From contig JBELML010000003.1 in the NCBI GenBank assembly GCA_042095835.1, forward strand, positions 1-64,000: a stretch of 64,000 bases of DNA. The letters are read 5' to 3'. The position numbers and the translations under genes are program-made. The number at the start of each line of letters is the position of its first letter. The stretch's first letter is position 1. Shown here in pieces: positions 42,873 through 52,245 of this stretch. The stretch is from DATFKA01 sp042095835. Its GTDB lineage: Bacteria; Bacteroidota; Bacteroidia; Chitinophagales; Saprospiraceae. The notes beneath the pieces were generated by a model that worked only from the letters and a program-made list of their open reading frames with translations, did no database searches and was not told the DNA's origin.

Positions 42873-44228
42873 CTAAATTTCAAGCATCCAATACAAGACA
42901 AATTCCTCAGGATCAATTTCCCAATTGCCCTCGCCCGACTCGTGTGGTCCCTCATCCATACGGAGGACTCGCCCCTTAGTTTTCTCTAATAATCGTTCGT
43001 AGAGTTTAGCGGCTGGCATCTTCCAAGGTCGCTTACGAGAGCTAATATTAGGATCATTTTTATCAACGGGGATCATAGCCATCAGCTCTGGATGGGTCAT
43101 GGCTTCTAGCGCTGGTTTTAAGGTCGAATTATGACTTCCGTGATGGCCAACTTTATAGAATACCGTCTGCTCCAGGAGCTGCTCAAGATGCTCTTTACCA
43201 TCTTCCCATTCTACCTTATCCCAAGACAACCAATTACCCATCTGAGCATCGCCAACAAATAGCAGCACCTTGCCCGACTCTACTAATTCAAAAGCCAGCA
43301 CTAAGCTGGTATTATTGGTATAAGAGTTTAAGCGTATCGCCAGTTGCTCGGCCGATTTGGTCCAACTATCATCGATCCGCTGAGCAGGGTTATCGAAGTA
43401 TTGTTGGATCAACTTAGGAAGATCAGTTTGGGATTCCTCTAATTTATTTTTGAAGTTGGAATTAAACGGAAAGCTTTCATTCGCGCTTTCGTCATTGGCA
43501 GCCTCTATAGTTTTCAGCACTTCCGTTGCACGATGATGTAGTCCTTTGAGGTGTTTATCATACGATTGCCCTTTATTCGGATTAGTATCTCTGAGGCTCT
43601 TATAGTTTTTAGGAGGTCCGAGTACATATACCTTTACTTTCTCCTCAAAGATAGCTTTGATTTGCCCTGGATGGAGGTAGCTCTCTGGCCCCATATTCCT
43701 AATCGTTTTTAGGCCTTCATCGGGTACCGATATTCTCTTTTTGGCAGCAAAAACAGGATTATTTGGCCGGACATCCTCATTCACATCTACTAAACTTTCT
43801 ACCTCCTCCAATAATGCCTTACCTGCTTGATCTCCGCGCAAGCTCAAGGCCGATCGGATGTTTTGTAGGGCTAGCCTCAAATTATGGTGTTCTTCCAGGA
43901 TCGCTTCGGCGTCCTCATTCCCTGGTTCATTCATCCAAGACAGCCATACATGCTCTGCTCCTATATTTTCGAAAGTCTCCTTTGCAAACCAAAAGCCCGA
44001 ATAGTGGTCATTATGTTGGTGTGTTCCAACAACGATATCCAATTGATTATCGCCTACCAGTTCTTGTATTTCTTGAGCGATTAGCTTTAGTCGCGTTTCT
44101 GCTGCATCACTATTCCAATAAGCGCCACAATCGATCAAGATATTAAATTGCTCCTCCTCTTCAATAAAGCGAAGCAGAAAGCAATCTCCCAAGGCACCAA
44201 CCTTAAACATTCTTATTTCTGTCTTCAT
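42873..44228 (-). CDS. MBL-fold metallohydrolase, ComEC C-terminal-like
   Basis: A 451-residue soluble protein of the metallo-beta-lactamase fold. The first motif is HQHNDH (His70, His72, Asp74, His75), preceded by LIDCGAYW. FVGDAQMGNW (the Asp of the second metal ligand set) and VGHHGSHNS (third His) come later, so all metal ligands are present. This layout is that of free-standing ComEC/Rec2-like hydrolases, which act on nucleic acids or nucleotides in known cases; the actual substrate is unknown. No signal peptide, so cytoplasmic. It lies 4 bases after the gluzincin gene in the same direction, forming a tight two-gene unit. Confidence 0.82.
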   Translation of the reverse strand: MKTEIRMFKVGALGDCFLLRFIEEEEQFNILIDCGAYWNSDAAETRLKLIAQEIQELVGDNQLDIVVGTHQHNDHYSGFWFAKETFENIGAEHVWLSWMNEPGNEDAEAILEEHHNLRLALQNIRSALSLRGDQAGKALLEEVESLVDVNEDVRPNNPVFAAKKRISVPDEGLKTIRNMGPESYLHPGQIKAIFEEKVKVYVLGPPKNYKSLRDTNPNKGQSYDKHLKGLHHRATEVLKTIEAANDESANESFPFNSNFKNKLEESQTDLPKLIQQYFDNPAQRIDDSWTKSAEQLAIRLNSYTNNTSLVLAFELVESGKVLLFVGDAQMGNWLSWDKVEWEDGKEHLEQLLEQTVFYKVGHHGSHNSTLKPALEAMTHPELMAMIPVDKNDPNISSRKRPWKMPAAKLYERLLEKTKGRVLRMDEGPHESGEGNWEIDPEEFVLYWMLEI

Positions 44229-44232
44229 TTTT

Positions 44233-46128
44233 CTAATGTGCTTGGTGTAAGTGTTGGAAATTCAGACTATTCACATCGGTATCTTCTTCGTAAAGTGGTA
44301 CCATGGCGTTTTGTTCTTGGGCGACTTCACCATGCTGGAAAGCCATTTGGGTGAGAAAGCGCCTTCGGCTTTTAATATTTTTATAAATCAAATATTCAAT
44401 GGCCCCATCTTGCTCTAAATCGAGTATCACGCTGCTTCCTCCCTTAAATTGAAAACCCTTGTAGGGGCCCTTTTTCACCTCAATAGTTTGGGTTAAAGTG
44501 ATCAGCAGATGTTCAATCTTTCTTCCCTCTCGACTATATCGATAAACAGGGCGCAGCGAATGTATTTGGATAGGTGGAACTTCCTCACCAAAATCTAAGT
44601 TTTGCCCTTTGTATTCAAAGGTAAATGGTTCATTGGTCAAGCCAAGGCTATGAATGAAGCCGTCCCATTCTTGATAAGCATCACCTCCTTTAGTTCGGCA
44701 ATATTCATCTCTTTCCTTTTGCTTACGCAAGAAGATTTGCTCCAGGTTTCTTTTATACTTCTTGGATTGTTCAAAGAAAGAACTTCGGTCTTTGATCGCC
44801 AGCAATTTGATGACAATCAGTCGCATTTTCTTTTGTAAATTATCCAAGGTTTTATCGGTAGGTACACTAGCCTGATTAAAAGGCGTCCACATCAAACTCT
44901 CTGTAGAAAGGTTATTTAACCGATCCGGAAAAATTCCCCAATTCCTAAATGCTTGAATCAAAGAAATTCGATAACCATATTCATCAGATGGTGCCATCTC
45001 GATATCTGCTGTCACAAGCGCCCGCAAATAATCACCAAAAGTGATATCAAAAGGAGGCACATAGTCTAAAGCTTGTACGCAGATTTGTAATAAATTCTGG
45101 GCGACCTCGGAAGCGATTTCTGCTAATTGCAAAACCAACTCCGCTGATAAATCACCCCGAAAATCTTCGCTGATTCCCGCAATCCGAAAAAGGTTTTTAC
45201 ACTTAAAGTGGTATAAATCCACAAAAGCATCGAATATAGCAGATACCAAGTAGCTGCCTCGCTCATGGGCATGGGCAGTCTTTCTAAATTTAGTGACATC
45301 TGGCTGGCGTTCAACCCATTCGCCTTCTGCATTATTAAAACCTATTGCCTCGCGTAGGGCATTATTCCCCGGACCAATGGCCGACCCTAATTGTTGTGCT
45401 AGACTACCAAACACGGTTTTTCGATCCAAGCGCCCACGAGATCGTTCTAGTTGATGTTTGATCAAATCAATGGTTGAAAAGCGCTGCAATAAGGCTACTA
45501 CATCTGCAAATCCCTCGTGGAAAGCAGCAACATCTACATTGGTATTTTTCCGAAATAATGGGTGAATACTATCCAGGATAGCATGCGTCATCTCGTGCGC
45601 AATAATATCTGGTGACAAGCAGGTAAAGACGGTCCCTCCAGGAAAATTATTATTCTCATAATGATCTCCAGCTCTGAAATAACCAAACAATAGGGCTTTT
45701 TTACCAGGATCGTAATAGGCATTCGCTTCCTGGAAAGCGTGTGGATAAATGCGCAGTTTAGGTAATTGGCGGTCTTCCTCATTCAATGGTCCCCAGATCA
45801 CTTTACGGCCTAATGCCTTTTCAAAGTTTCCAATAGTCAACATACCAATGGTATAGACAAATTGCTGATGAAACTGGGGATTACCTTCACTTGGTCGGAG
45901 GCCCTGATTCGCCATTACCCAAGCTTGATTGAGGTCGATTGGATCGTAGTAGCATTGCTGAAAATGATCTATATCGATCACCTCTAGATAGAATCCTGAA
46001 GGACCTGGCGCTACCGCTTCCCAATCTATTTGGTATACAGTTTCATTGACCTTGTAGGTATCCAACATAGTTGAAAAACCTGGATCGAGGGTATAACCAC
46101 GTAGGAATCGATAGGCTGGTGTTTTCAT
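44233..46128 (-). CDS. Gluzincin-type zinc metallopeptidase
   Basis: A 631-residue protein without signal peptide. The zinc site is HEMTH (His178, Glu179, His182), and the third ligand is probably Glu205 in HEGFAD, 23 residues downstream, giving an M4/thermolysin-like gluzincin arrangement. A further conserved-looking HERGSYLVSAIFDAFVDLYH segment could hold the transition-state His. The N-terminal 170 residues and the long C-terminal part (about 400-631, charged with aromatic residues) are not recognised. Cytoplasmic location is implied, unusual for M4-like peptidases, which are usually secreted. It is tightly paired with the MBL-fold gene. Confidence 0.75.
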   Translation of the reverse strand: MKTPAYRFLRGYTLDPGFSTMLDTYKVNETVYQIDWEAVAPGPSGFYLEVIDIDHFQQCYYDPIDLNQAWVMANQGLRPSEGNPQFHQQFVYTIGMLTIGNFEKALGRKVIWGPLNEEDRQLPKLRIYPHAFQEANAYYDPGKKALLFGYFRAGDHYENNNFPGGTVFTCLSPDIIAHEMTHAILDSIHPLFRKNTNVDVAAFHEGFADVVALLQRFSTIDLIKHQLERSRGRLDRKTVFGSLAQQLGSAIGPGNNALREAIGFNNAEGEWVERQPDVTKFRKTAHAHERGSYLVSAIFDAFVDLYHFKCKNLFRIAGISEDFRGDLSAELVLQLAEIASEVAQNLLQICVQALDYVPPFDITFGDYLRALVTADIEMAPSDEYGYRISLIQAFRNWGIFPDRLNNLSTESLMWTPFNQASVPTDKTLDNLQKKMRLIVIKLLAIKDRSSFFEQSKKYKRNLEQIFLRKQKERDEYCRTKGGDAYQEWDGFIHSLGLTNEPFTFEYKGQNLDFGEEVPPIQIHSLRPVYRYSREGRKIEHLLITLTQTIEVKKGPYKGFQFKGGSSVILDLEQDGAIEYLIYKNIKSRRRFLTQMAFQHGEVAQEQNAMVPLYEEDTDVNSLNFQHLHQAH

Positions 46129-46157
46129 GATGTGGGCGGTATTGTGTGAAATTAAAG

Positions 46158-47666
46158 TTACAACTTCTCTTGGAGAATTGCGATCATCGTTTTAATGCCT
46201 TCTCTATAGTTCCCTAATCGTAGGTTTTCATTCGGGCTATGTTGGTTATTATCCCTGTTTACCGTCGGAACAGTTACCGCCGGAATTCCTAAAGTCGTCA
46301 CAAAAGGAGAGATAGGAATAGACCCTCCACTCATGCGAATCATAATGGGCTCTTCTCCAAAAGCATGCCCCAGAGCCGAACGCAACCAAAGCCCCACTTC
46401 AGAATCAAAGTCCGTCCGAAAAGATTGATAGGAAACCTTGTAGGTAAAGGTGGCCAATTTTTCGTGGGCCTTGCGCTCTGCTTTAGTAGGTGCCCGATCC
46501 AGCACTTTGTAGCCTTGCTCCCCAATATGTTTTTTAACCAATCCGATCAAACGCTCAGGATCAGATTCCAGGACGAGGCGTACATCAATTTCTGCTCTGG
46601 CCCAAGCGGGAATAATGGTCCGTACTTTCTCATTGATCCATCCCGATTGCATCCCCCGCACATTTAGGGAAGGGTATTGAATGGCCTCTTGATAATAGCG
46701 GCCTACTTGGTCTACGGTGGCCAATTGCAGTCTATCCTTGATTTGGTCTTCATCATCTGGTACCGCTCGGAGGATTTTCTCTGTATTGGAGTCGATAGAT
46801 ATCCCATCATAAAAACCAGGGATAAGTACGCGTCCTTCCTCATCTTTCATAGAAGCCAATAGCTTTGCAAGCTTAAAGGCCGGATTGGGGGCATAGTTCC
46901 CAAAATGTCCGCTGTGTTGAGGGACTACGGGGCCATAGGTGGTCAATTGTATCGTCGAAATACCTCTCGCCCCAAAAGTCAAGGTAGGTCTATTGGTAAT
47001 GTGCCGTGGTCCATCAAAGATGATGAGCATATCCGCGGCTAGCAATTCGGTGTTCGATTTTACAGCAGCAGGCAGCTGTGGCGATCCCAATTCTTCTTCA
47101 AAATCCATAATGACTTTGATATTGTAATTGGGTACTATGGATTGATCCTTAGTTGCATCTAGAGCTGTAAGAAACATAGCAACTGGACCTTTCGCGTCAC
47201 TTGCCGCTCGGACGAAGACTCGCCATTCGTCGTCGTAGTTCTTGATGTTTTCCCAGGGCATCTCTTCCCATTCTCCTTTGGCATTTTTCTTTTTTAAGGC
47301 AGGTTTAAAGGGGTCTTCTTGGAACCACCGAGCTGGATCAACGGGTTGCCCATCTATTTGCAGATAAATCAATACGGTTTTCTCAGCTCCGGGATGCTTT
47401 CGCTCAGCGAGTAATAATGGCACGGTTGGTGTTTCGATCCGCGTAGTTTTAAAACTCCTTTCGGAAAAAGCCTTTTCACACCACTGAATATTCTTTTCGA
47501 TGTCCTTTGGAAAATTGGCATCGTTGGGCATATTGTACAAATCGTACATCATGGGGAAAGAGCTGAGCGTATATTTAGCCGCTAGCGATTCGAGCTGTTC
47601 ACTGGTCAATTTTTGAGCACTAAGTGATGTACTCAAAAGAAGCAAAAAGAATAAAATATTTTTCAT
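46158..47666 (-). CDS. Exported M20-family peptidase with Gln for the first zinc-ligand His
   Basis: A 502-residue exported member of the M20/M25/M40 family. Signal peptide at about 1-17 (SLSAQ). The canonical YGHxDVQPVDP motif reads YLQIDGQPVDP: Gln103 stands where the first zinc ligand His is normal; Asp105 is kept. The other landmarks are present: SDAKGP (Asp157), FEEELGSP (Glu190-191) and HSPNENL (His). Members are di- or tripeptidases or deacylases. The Gln variant exists in other Bacteroidota to my memory. Catalysis with altered metal binding, or loss of activity, is possible. It stands 46 bases after the esterase-sulfatase gene in the same direction. Confidence 0.85.
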   Translation of the reverse strand: MKNILFFLLLLSTSLSAQKLTSEQLESLAAKYTLSSFPMMYDLYNMPNDANFPKDIEKNIQWCEKAFSERSFKTTRIETPTVPLLLAERKHPGAEKTVLIYLQIDGQPVDPARWFQEDPFKPALKKKNAKGEWEEMPWENIKNYDDEWRVFVRAASDAKGPVAMFLTALDATKDQSIVPNYNIKVIMDFEEELGSPQLPAAVKSNTELLAADMLIIFDGPRHITNRPTLTFGARGISTIQLTTYGPVVPQHSGHFGNYAPNPAFKLAKLLASMKDEEGRVLIPGFYDGISIDSNTEKILRAVPDDEDQIKDRLQLATVDQVGRYYQEAIQYPSLNVRGMQSGWINEKVRTIIPAWARAEIDVRLVLESDPERLIGLVKKHIGEQGYKVLDRAPTKAERKAHEKLATFTYKVSYQSFRTDFDSEVGLWLRSALGHAFGEEPIMIRMSGGSIPISPFVTTLGIPAVTVPTVNRDNNQHSPNENLRLGNYREGIKTMIAILQEKL

Positions 47667-47713
47667 ATTGAATTGAATGTAAAAGTATCTCTAAATTGTG
47701 TTATCCTACTCCT

Positions 47714-50053
47714 CTACTCCCAAATACGCCCTTGCTGTCGCTGGATCATCTCTTCAAATAATGGAAGTTCATTGATCCGTTCAAAAGCCTGGCGCATCAC
47801 CTCTTTTTTCTGTGCTGCGGTCGCTTTATACCAATTAAAGCCTGGGTTTTCTCGTAGTATGCCTGTGGTGTAGAGTCGACCAAAATAGGGATTATGCCGG
47901 AAAGGATCATCATCTTGTATCAAACGAGGGTCATTCCTTTTGGTGAGGTAGTCGAGTAAATCCTTTTTCAAGCTTTCCAATTGATCTTGGTATTGAGGAT
48001 CCTCTGCCAGGTTTTTCATTTGGTAAGGATCGCTTGGAATATGATAAAGCTCGTAGCTTGGCCTAGTGGCAAAGGTTTTCTCATACAATCCCTGGAGCTG
48101 CTCTTGCTGATCCTGCATATAAGATTTAGTGGGACCACCATCCACATCTCGAGGAGGAAAAGGAGCCTCCATATTCCAAATCAGCAGATATTCCTTCGTA
48201 CGGATGGCTCTGGCTGGAGTCGTATAGCCTTTTGAATCGGGGTACAACACATGGCGCTCTCGGTAAGTAAAGACGCGATCTCGTCGATTATCTACCGCTC
48301 CATCTTTCAAGGATTTCAATTGCCTTAAAAAGCTTTGACCAGACAATTGCCAAGGGATACCTAAACCAGCAGCATCTAGTAAAGTAGGCGCGATATCTGT
48401 ATAGCTAATCATATCCTCTACCCTACGTCCTCCTTCGATATGATCGCCCCACCATGCAATCAATGGTACGTGTGTCCCATAGTCATAAAGTGTAGCCTTG
48501 GCTCTAGGAAAAGGCATTCCATTATCGGAGGCAAAAAGGATTAAGGTATTGTCTAAAGCTCCTTTCTTCTCTAAAATATCGAAAACCTGGCCTACTTGTT
48601 GGTCGATATATTCTATTTCTGCCCAATATTCGCAGATATCGGCTTTAACCTCTGGGGCATCTGGCAAGAAGTCGGGTATATCTACCTCAGCACATGCTGT
48701 TCCCAATGCCTTGGCAACGCCCTTGGTATAGGCTCGGTGTGGTTCATAAGTTCCTAGCCAAAAACAAAAAGGTTGGCTCGTATCTGTTGTATTTAAAAAG
48801 TCTGCAAAATTCGCTGGATAATCAATATTGGATATCGCCAAAGGATCTAAATCGCCATCAAAAAGCGTTTTTCTGATGGTGTTATACCGTTTACCAGCAG
48901 CATGCTCTTTCCTGCCTACGTCAAAACCAGGGCCCCAACCTTTGCCTGTACTTCCAGTACGATAACCTACCCTTTGCAATAGCTCTACATAGGTGGGATA
49001 CTCCTTGGGTAAATAACCCCAAAGCGTAGCGCCCTCCTTCAGCTCAAATCCATTGCGGCCGGTAAGTATAGCGCCCCTAGATGGAGAACAAGAAGAGGCA
49101 CTCACAAAAGCATTCTCAAAAACAAGGCCCTCCCCGGCTAGCCGATCTAGATGAGGCGTATGAATACCCTTCGTACCGTAGGCACCAAAATGCTTCCAAC
49201 TAGCGTCATCTGCGATAATAAAAACAATGTTTGGCCTCTGCTTTTTATGCGTAATCCTTCTCACTTCATTTATCAAAAGTGGATAAGCAGGTTCTACCAT
49301 ATTGTGCCCATAGCCATCCAACTCCATCAATCGGGTCTCTTGATGCCCGACGAGTTTCATCATCCGCATCATATAGGCGTTCTCCTCGTAGCGCCCAAGC
49401 AGTTCCAACTCCCGATTACCTGTGATCATGAGATAAGGAGGAGCATCGGCCCGAACGTGATACAAAGGAGCGTATTCATCGACGACGGCTTGGGTACCCG
49501 GAATTCCCTTTTCTTCTCGATAGGTAAAATGAGAAATGGCATGACCACTAAATGGGATAAGTCCTGCTATTGCATTCGCATCTAAGTCATGAGCGGCCAG
49601 ATATTTTTTATCCAAGCCCACCATACTAGCTAAATAGCCTCCTGCTGAGTGGCCGGAAACAAAAACCAAACCTGGATCTCCGCCATATGATTGGATGTTT
49701 TTGAGGGTCCAGGCTACTGCTGCCGCCGCATCCTCGATATAAACTGGTGCTTTTATCTTGGGATATAGGCGGTAGTTCACACTGACCACTGCAAAGCCCT
49801 GCTCTTTTAAACGCTGAGGTATAAATTTAGAGCCTCCCCTCAAACCACCTCCATGAAACCAAACGACGGTAGAGAAGTTCTTTTTATCGGCGGGATAGTA
49901 AATATCTAAGACACAGCGCTCTTGGATATAGGCATCGGTATTGGAGACCTCTTCCGTGTAATAAGGTATATCTTTAAGGGTTTGATATTCCATTTTTTGG
50001 GAAAAACCCAGTGTCCAGCTTAACAACAGGCAAGAGATGAGAAAAAAGCGCAT
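47714..50053 (-). CDS. Esterase-sulfatase fusion protein
   Basis: A 779-residue exported protein with two enzyme modules. Signal peptide about 1-18 (GFSQ). Residues about 21-265 form an alpha/beta-hydrolase of the BD-FAE / carbohydrate-esterase type: oxyanion hole HGGG (67-70), nucleophile Ser136 in GHSAGGY, His in GYGHNMVEP. Residues about 273-700 form an S1 sulfatase: IADD metal site, Cys322 in CSPSR (converted to formylglycine), DNG, and a C-terminal region with YELYHIPSDPYQMKNLA typical of sulfatases. The fusion suggests removal of both ester and sulfate groups from the same polymer, such as an acetylated, sulfated algal glycan (inference). Confidence 0.92.
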   Translation of the reverse strand: MRFFLISCLLLSWTLGFSQKMEYQTLKDIPYYTEEVSNTDAYIQERCVLDIYYPADKKNFSTVVWFHGGGLRGGSKFIPQRLKEQGFAVVSVNYRLYPKIKAPVYIEDAAAAVAWTLKNIQSYGGDPGLVFVSGHSAGGYLASMVGLDKKYLAAHDLDANAIAGLIPFSGHAISHFTYREEKGIPGTQAVVDEYAPLYHVRADAPPYLMITGNRELELLGRYEENAYMMRMMKLVGHQETRLMELDGYGHNMVEPAYPLLINEVRRITHKKQRPNIVFIIADDASWKHFGAYGTKGIHTPHLDRLAGEGLVFENAFVSASSCSPSRGAILTGRNGFELKEGATLWGYLPKEYPTYVELLQRVGYRTGSTGKGWGPGFDVGRKEHAAGKRYNTIRKTLFDGDLDPLAISNIDYPANFADFLNTTDTSQPFCFWLGTYEPHRAYTKGVAKALGTACAEVDIPDFLPDAPEVKADICEYWAEIEYIDQQVGQVFDILEKKGALDNTLILFASDNGMPFPRAKATLYDYGTHVPLIAWWGDHIEGGRRVEDMISYTDIAPTLLDAAGLGIPWQLSGQSFLRQLKSLKDGAVDNRRDRVFTYRERHVLYPDSKGYTTPARAIRTKEYLLIWNMEAPFPPRDVDGGPTKSYMQDQQEQLQGLYEKTFATRPSYELYHIPSDPYQMKNLAEDPQYQDQLESLKKDLLDYLTKRNDPRLIQDDDPFRHNPYFGRLYTTGILRENPGFNWYKATAAQKKEVMRQAFERINELPLFEEMIQRQQGRIWE

Positions 50054-50099
50054 TTTAATGATTTTAGTTTCCTAATTCATATAGACTTAACCTAATTCT

Positions 50100-52244
50100 T
50101 CAATAAAAAAAGATTTCATCTACAAAGATATGGGCGCGTTCTCCGGTGGCTCGATGCCATTGTGGGAGTCGCGCCACTTGATCTAATTGAATTTTATAAT
50201 ATCGATAAGATTGTGGTTCAAAAGTCAAACTGGAGAATTGCATCCTCACCGCTTGGCTTTCATCGTCCTGTTGGGGCCTCTCCTCCTTCACTAAAGTCCA
50301 CGTTTCTTGATCTTGACTAGCCCAAAATCGTATTCGCTCAGGCTTGAAAATATAAGCCGGGTTATGTTCCAGATAACTAATCACCACTTCTCGAATGGGT
50401 GCTGCTTGAGTACCAAAATCAAAAGTGGCGATCATAGGTTCTTTTCGATATCCCAACCAATTGGGTCCATTAAAATTGGAAGGAGAGCCTTTGATGCCAT
50501 CCCACAAACTTGCAGCACCATTGGCACCACGCCGAGCGGAAGCATTGCTCAACAGTGTTGCATCTAATGGTTTCAGGCCCAAGGGGTACAACAATTCTTC
50601 CATTACTGGGCTAGATTGCCAACCTGCTTTATAAAGTTTGGCTTTCAGAAGCGTTGGGCCCTTGATAGCAAAGGGTTCCTCGTACCGTTTGGCAAGGAGG
50701 CTGTCCGGTTCCTGACCATCAATTGTATACCGAATTTCTGCTCCAGGAAGCTTACTTTCTAAAACAATCAACTCCTCTGGAGCTAGGACATCTTCCTTGT
50801 TTTTAAGGGCGGGAGGGCTGAGCGGGAGGATTTCTGAAGTATCAATCACATACCCTGTTTCAATCTGAACATGGGGTAGCGAAGTCTTTAGGCGCTCTAG
50901 TTGACTAGCGCTCAGTTGGGTACTCCAGAGGTGAACCTTTTCTAAAGCTGTTATTTTTGCAAGCGACTCTCCTATATCCATTTGGATAGGTGTATTGGAA
51001 AGGGACAGCACTTTGAGCTGTTGGCATTTAGCCAATTCGTCTAAACCCGAACCATCAAAATCGGTATTATTCAGGTTCAGTTCCTCAAGATTTTTGAACT
51101 GAGCAAGGGTGGGCATTGCTGCTCCATCAATGGGTAAACTAGATAAATCTAAACGAACAAGTTGTTCCCTAAAGACACTTAATTCTTCTAGTAGTTGGGG
51201 TTCATAAAAGCGCCTGATAAATATCGCTGCTTCTAAAGCAGGAGATCCAATGGCAATAGGCCGCACCGTTCTTAAGGGGCCATTTAAATCTTGGATGCTT
51301 GACGTCTTTGCGGGTTTAAACTCATACCTCGTCTCCTCCAATTTTTGCGTTTCCAGGATAGGTACTATAGCCGCGTAAAGAGGATGCGCTTCCGTCATAT
51401 CCTGCAATTTGATCTGCGTTTCTGCACCACTTTGTATCCAATTTTCTAATAAACTGATCTCCTGGCTATTCAACTGGGGCTTGCCTTCTGGTGGCATATG
51501 ATATTTATCCTCTACAGGAAGTAAGGCGCGCTTGATCATTGGGCTTTCCACAGCATTCCCAGCCACGAATACAGGTCCATTTTCGCCACCTTTCAGCAGT
51601 TTTTCCAGGGTAGCCATATTCAATTCGCCCTTGGTCTTTTTGTTATTATGACAAGACATACATTTCTCGCGTAAAATGGGTTCAATTGCCGCTTCGTATA
51701 GGGTAGAAGATGCTGTTATCATCTTTTTTTCTGCACGCAGTGGAGCGAGTACATAATCTTCTCCATGAGTCAAATTACCACCAAAATGTCCAGCTCTCAT
51801 CATGAGCAAGACAGTACCATACAAAGCAATCAGCCACCATTTTTTGGCGAAAGCCCAGGGATGAATAAGCAACAATAAATAAGCTCCCCAACTCAATCCT
51901 GCTCCTAGCCATTTATGCTTAAAAAGCAAAGCTGCATCATAACCACCTTCCTGAGTTAGAAACAGGCCCATGATCGCTGTAAATGCTGCTGATAATGCGG
52001 CAAGATTCAATACAAAATACTCTACCTCACAATAGACTTCTTGGCTCAATCGCTTTTTCAAGAGTGGTAAAAAAGCCAATAAGACAAACAAACCAATTGG
52101 CACGTGCAAAAACAAAGGATGCAAACGCCCTAATGGCTGCAACAGAAGAGGTATGTCCAGCATAGATTCAAAGACCAAAAAAAAGGCCAGAAGAATATTT
52201 AAGGCAAAAACCAGATTCAGATTAAATCGTAGGAGTCGAGTCAT
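50100..52244 (-). CDS. Cytochrome-LRR-CHB_HEX-discoidin composite membrane protein
   Basis: A 714-residue protein with an unusual mix of domains. Residues about 1-150 are a membrane part (about five helices) with the DUF2231-like HPLFLHVPIG motif. Residues about 180-275 are a planctomycete-type cytochrome c (heme motif CMSCH: Cys195, Cys198, His199; MPPEGKPQL). Residues about 340-465 are leucine-rich repeats (LEELNLNNTDFD, LKVLSLSNTPI). Residues about 490-560 resemble the CHB_HEX C-terminal domain (EIRYTIDGQEPDS). The last 150 residues look like an F5/8 type C (discoidin) glycan-binding domain. It follows the DUF1501 gene by one base, so the two are translationally coupled. Confidence 0.8.
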   Translation of the reverse strand: MTRLLRFNLNLVFALNILLAFFLVFESMLDIPLLLQPLGRLHPLFLHVPIGLFVLLAFLPLLKKRLSQEVYCEVEYFVLNLAALSAAFTAIMGLFLTQEGGYDAALLFKHKWLGAGLSWGAYLLLLIHPWAFAKKWWLIALYGTVLLMMRAGHFGGNLTHGEDYVLAPLRAEKKMITASSTLYEAAIEPILREKCMSCHNNKKTKGELNMATLEKLLKGGENGPVFVAGNAVESPMIKRALLPVEDKYHMPPEGKPQLNSQEISLLENWIQSGAETQIKLQDMTEAHPLYAAIVPILETQKLEETRYEFKPAKTSSIQDLNGPLRTVRPIAIGSPALEAAIFIRRFYEPQLLEELSVFREQLVRLDLSSLPIDGAAMPTLAQFKNLEELNLNNTDFDGSGLDELAKCQQLKVLSLSNTPIQMDIGESLAKITALEKVHLWSTQLSASQLERLKTSLPHVQIETGYVIDTSEILPLSPPALKNKEDVLAPEELIVLESKLPGAEIRYTIDGQEPDSLLAKRYEEPFAIKGPTLLKAKLYKAGWQSSPVMEELLYPLGLKPLDATLLSNASARRGANGAASLWDGIKGSPSNFNGPNWLGYRKEPMIATFDFGTQAAPIREVVISYLEHNPAYIFKPERIRFWASQDQETWTLVKEERPQQDDESQAVRMQFSSLTFEPQSYRYYKIQLDQVARLPQWHRATGERAHIFVDEIFFY

Positions 52245-52245
52245 G

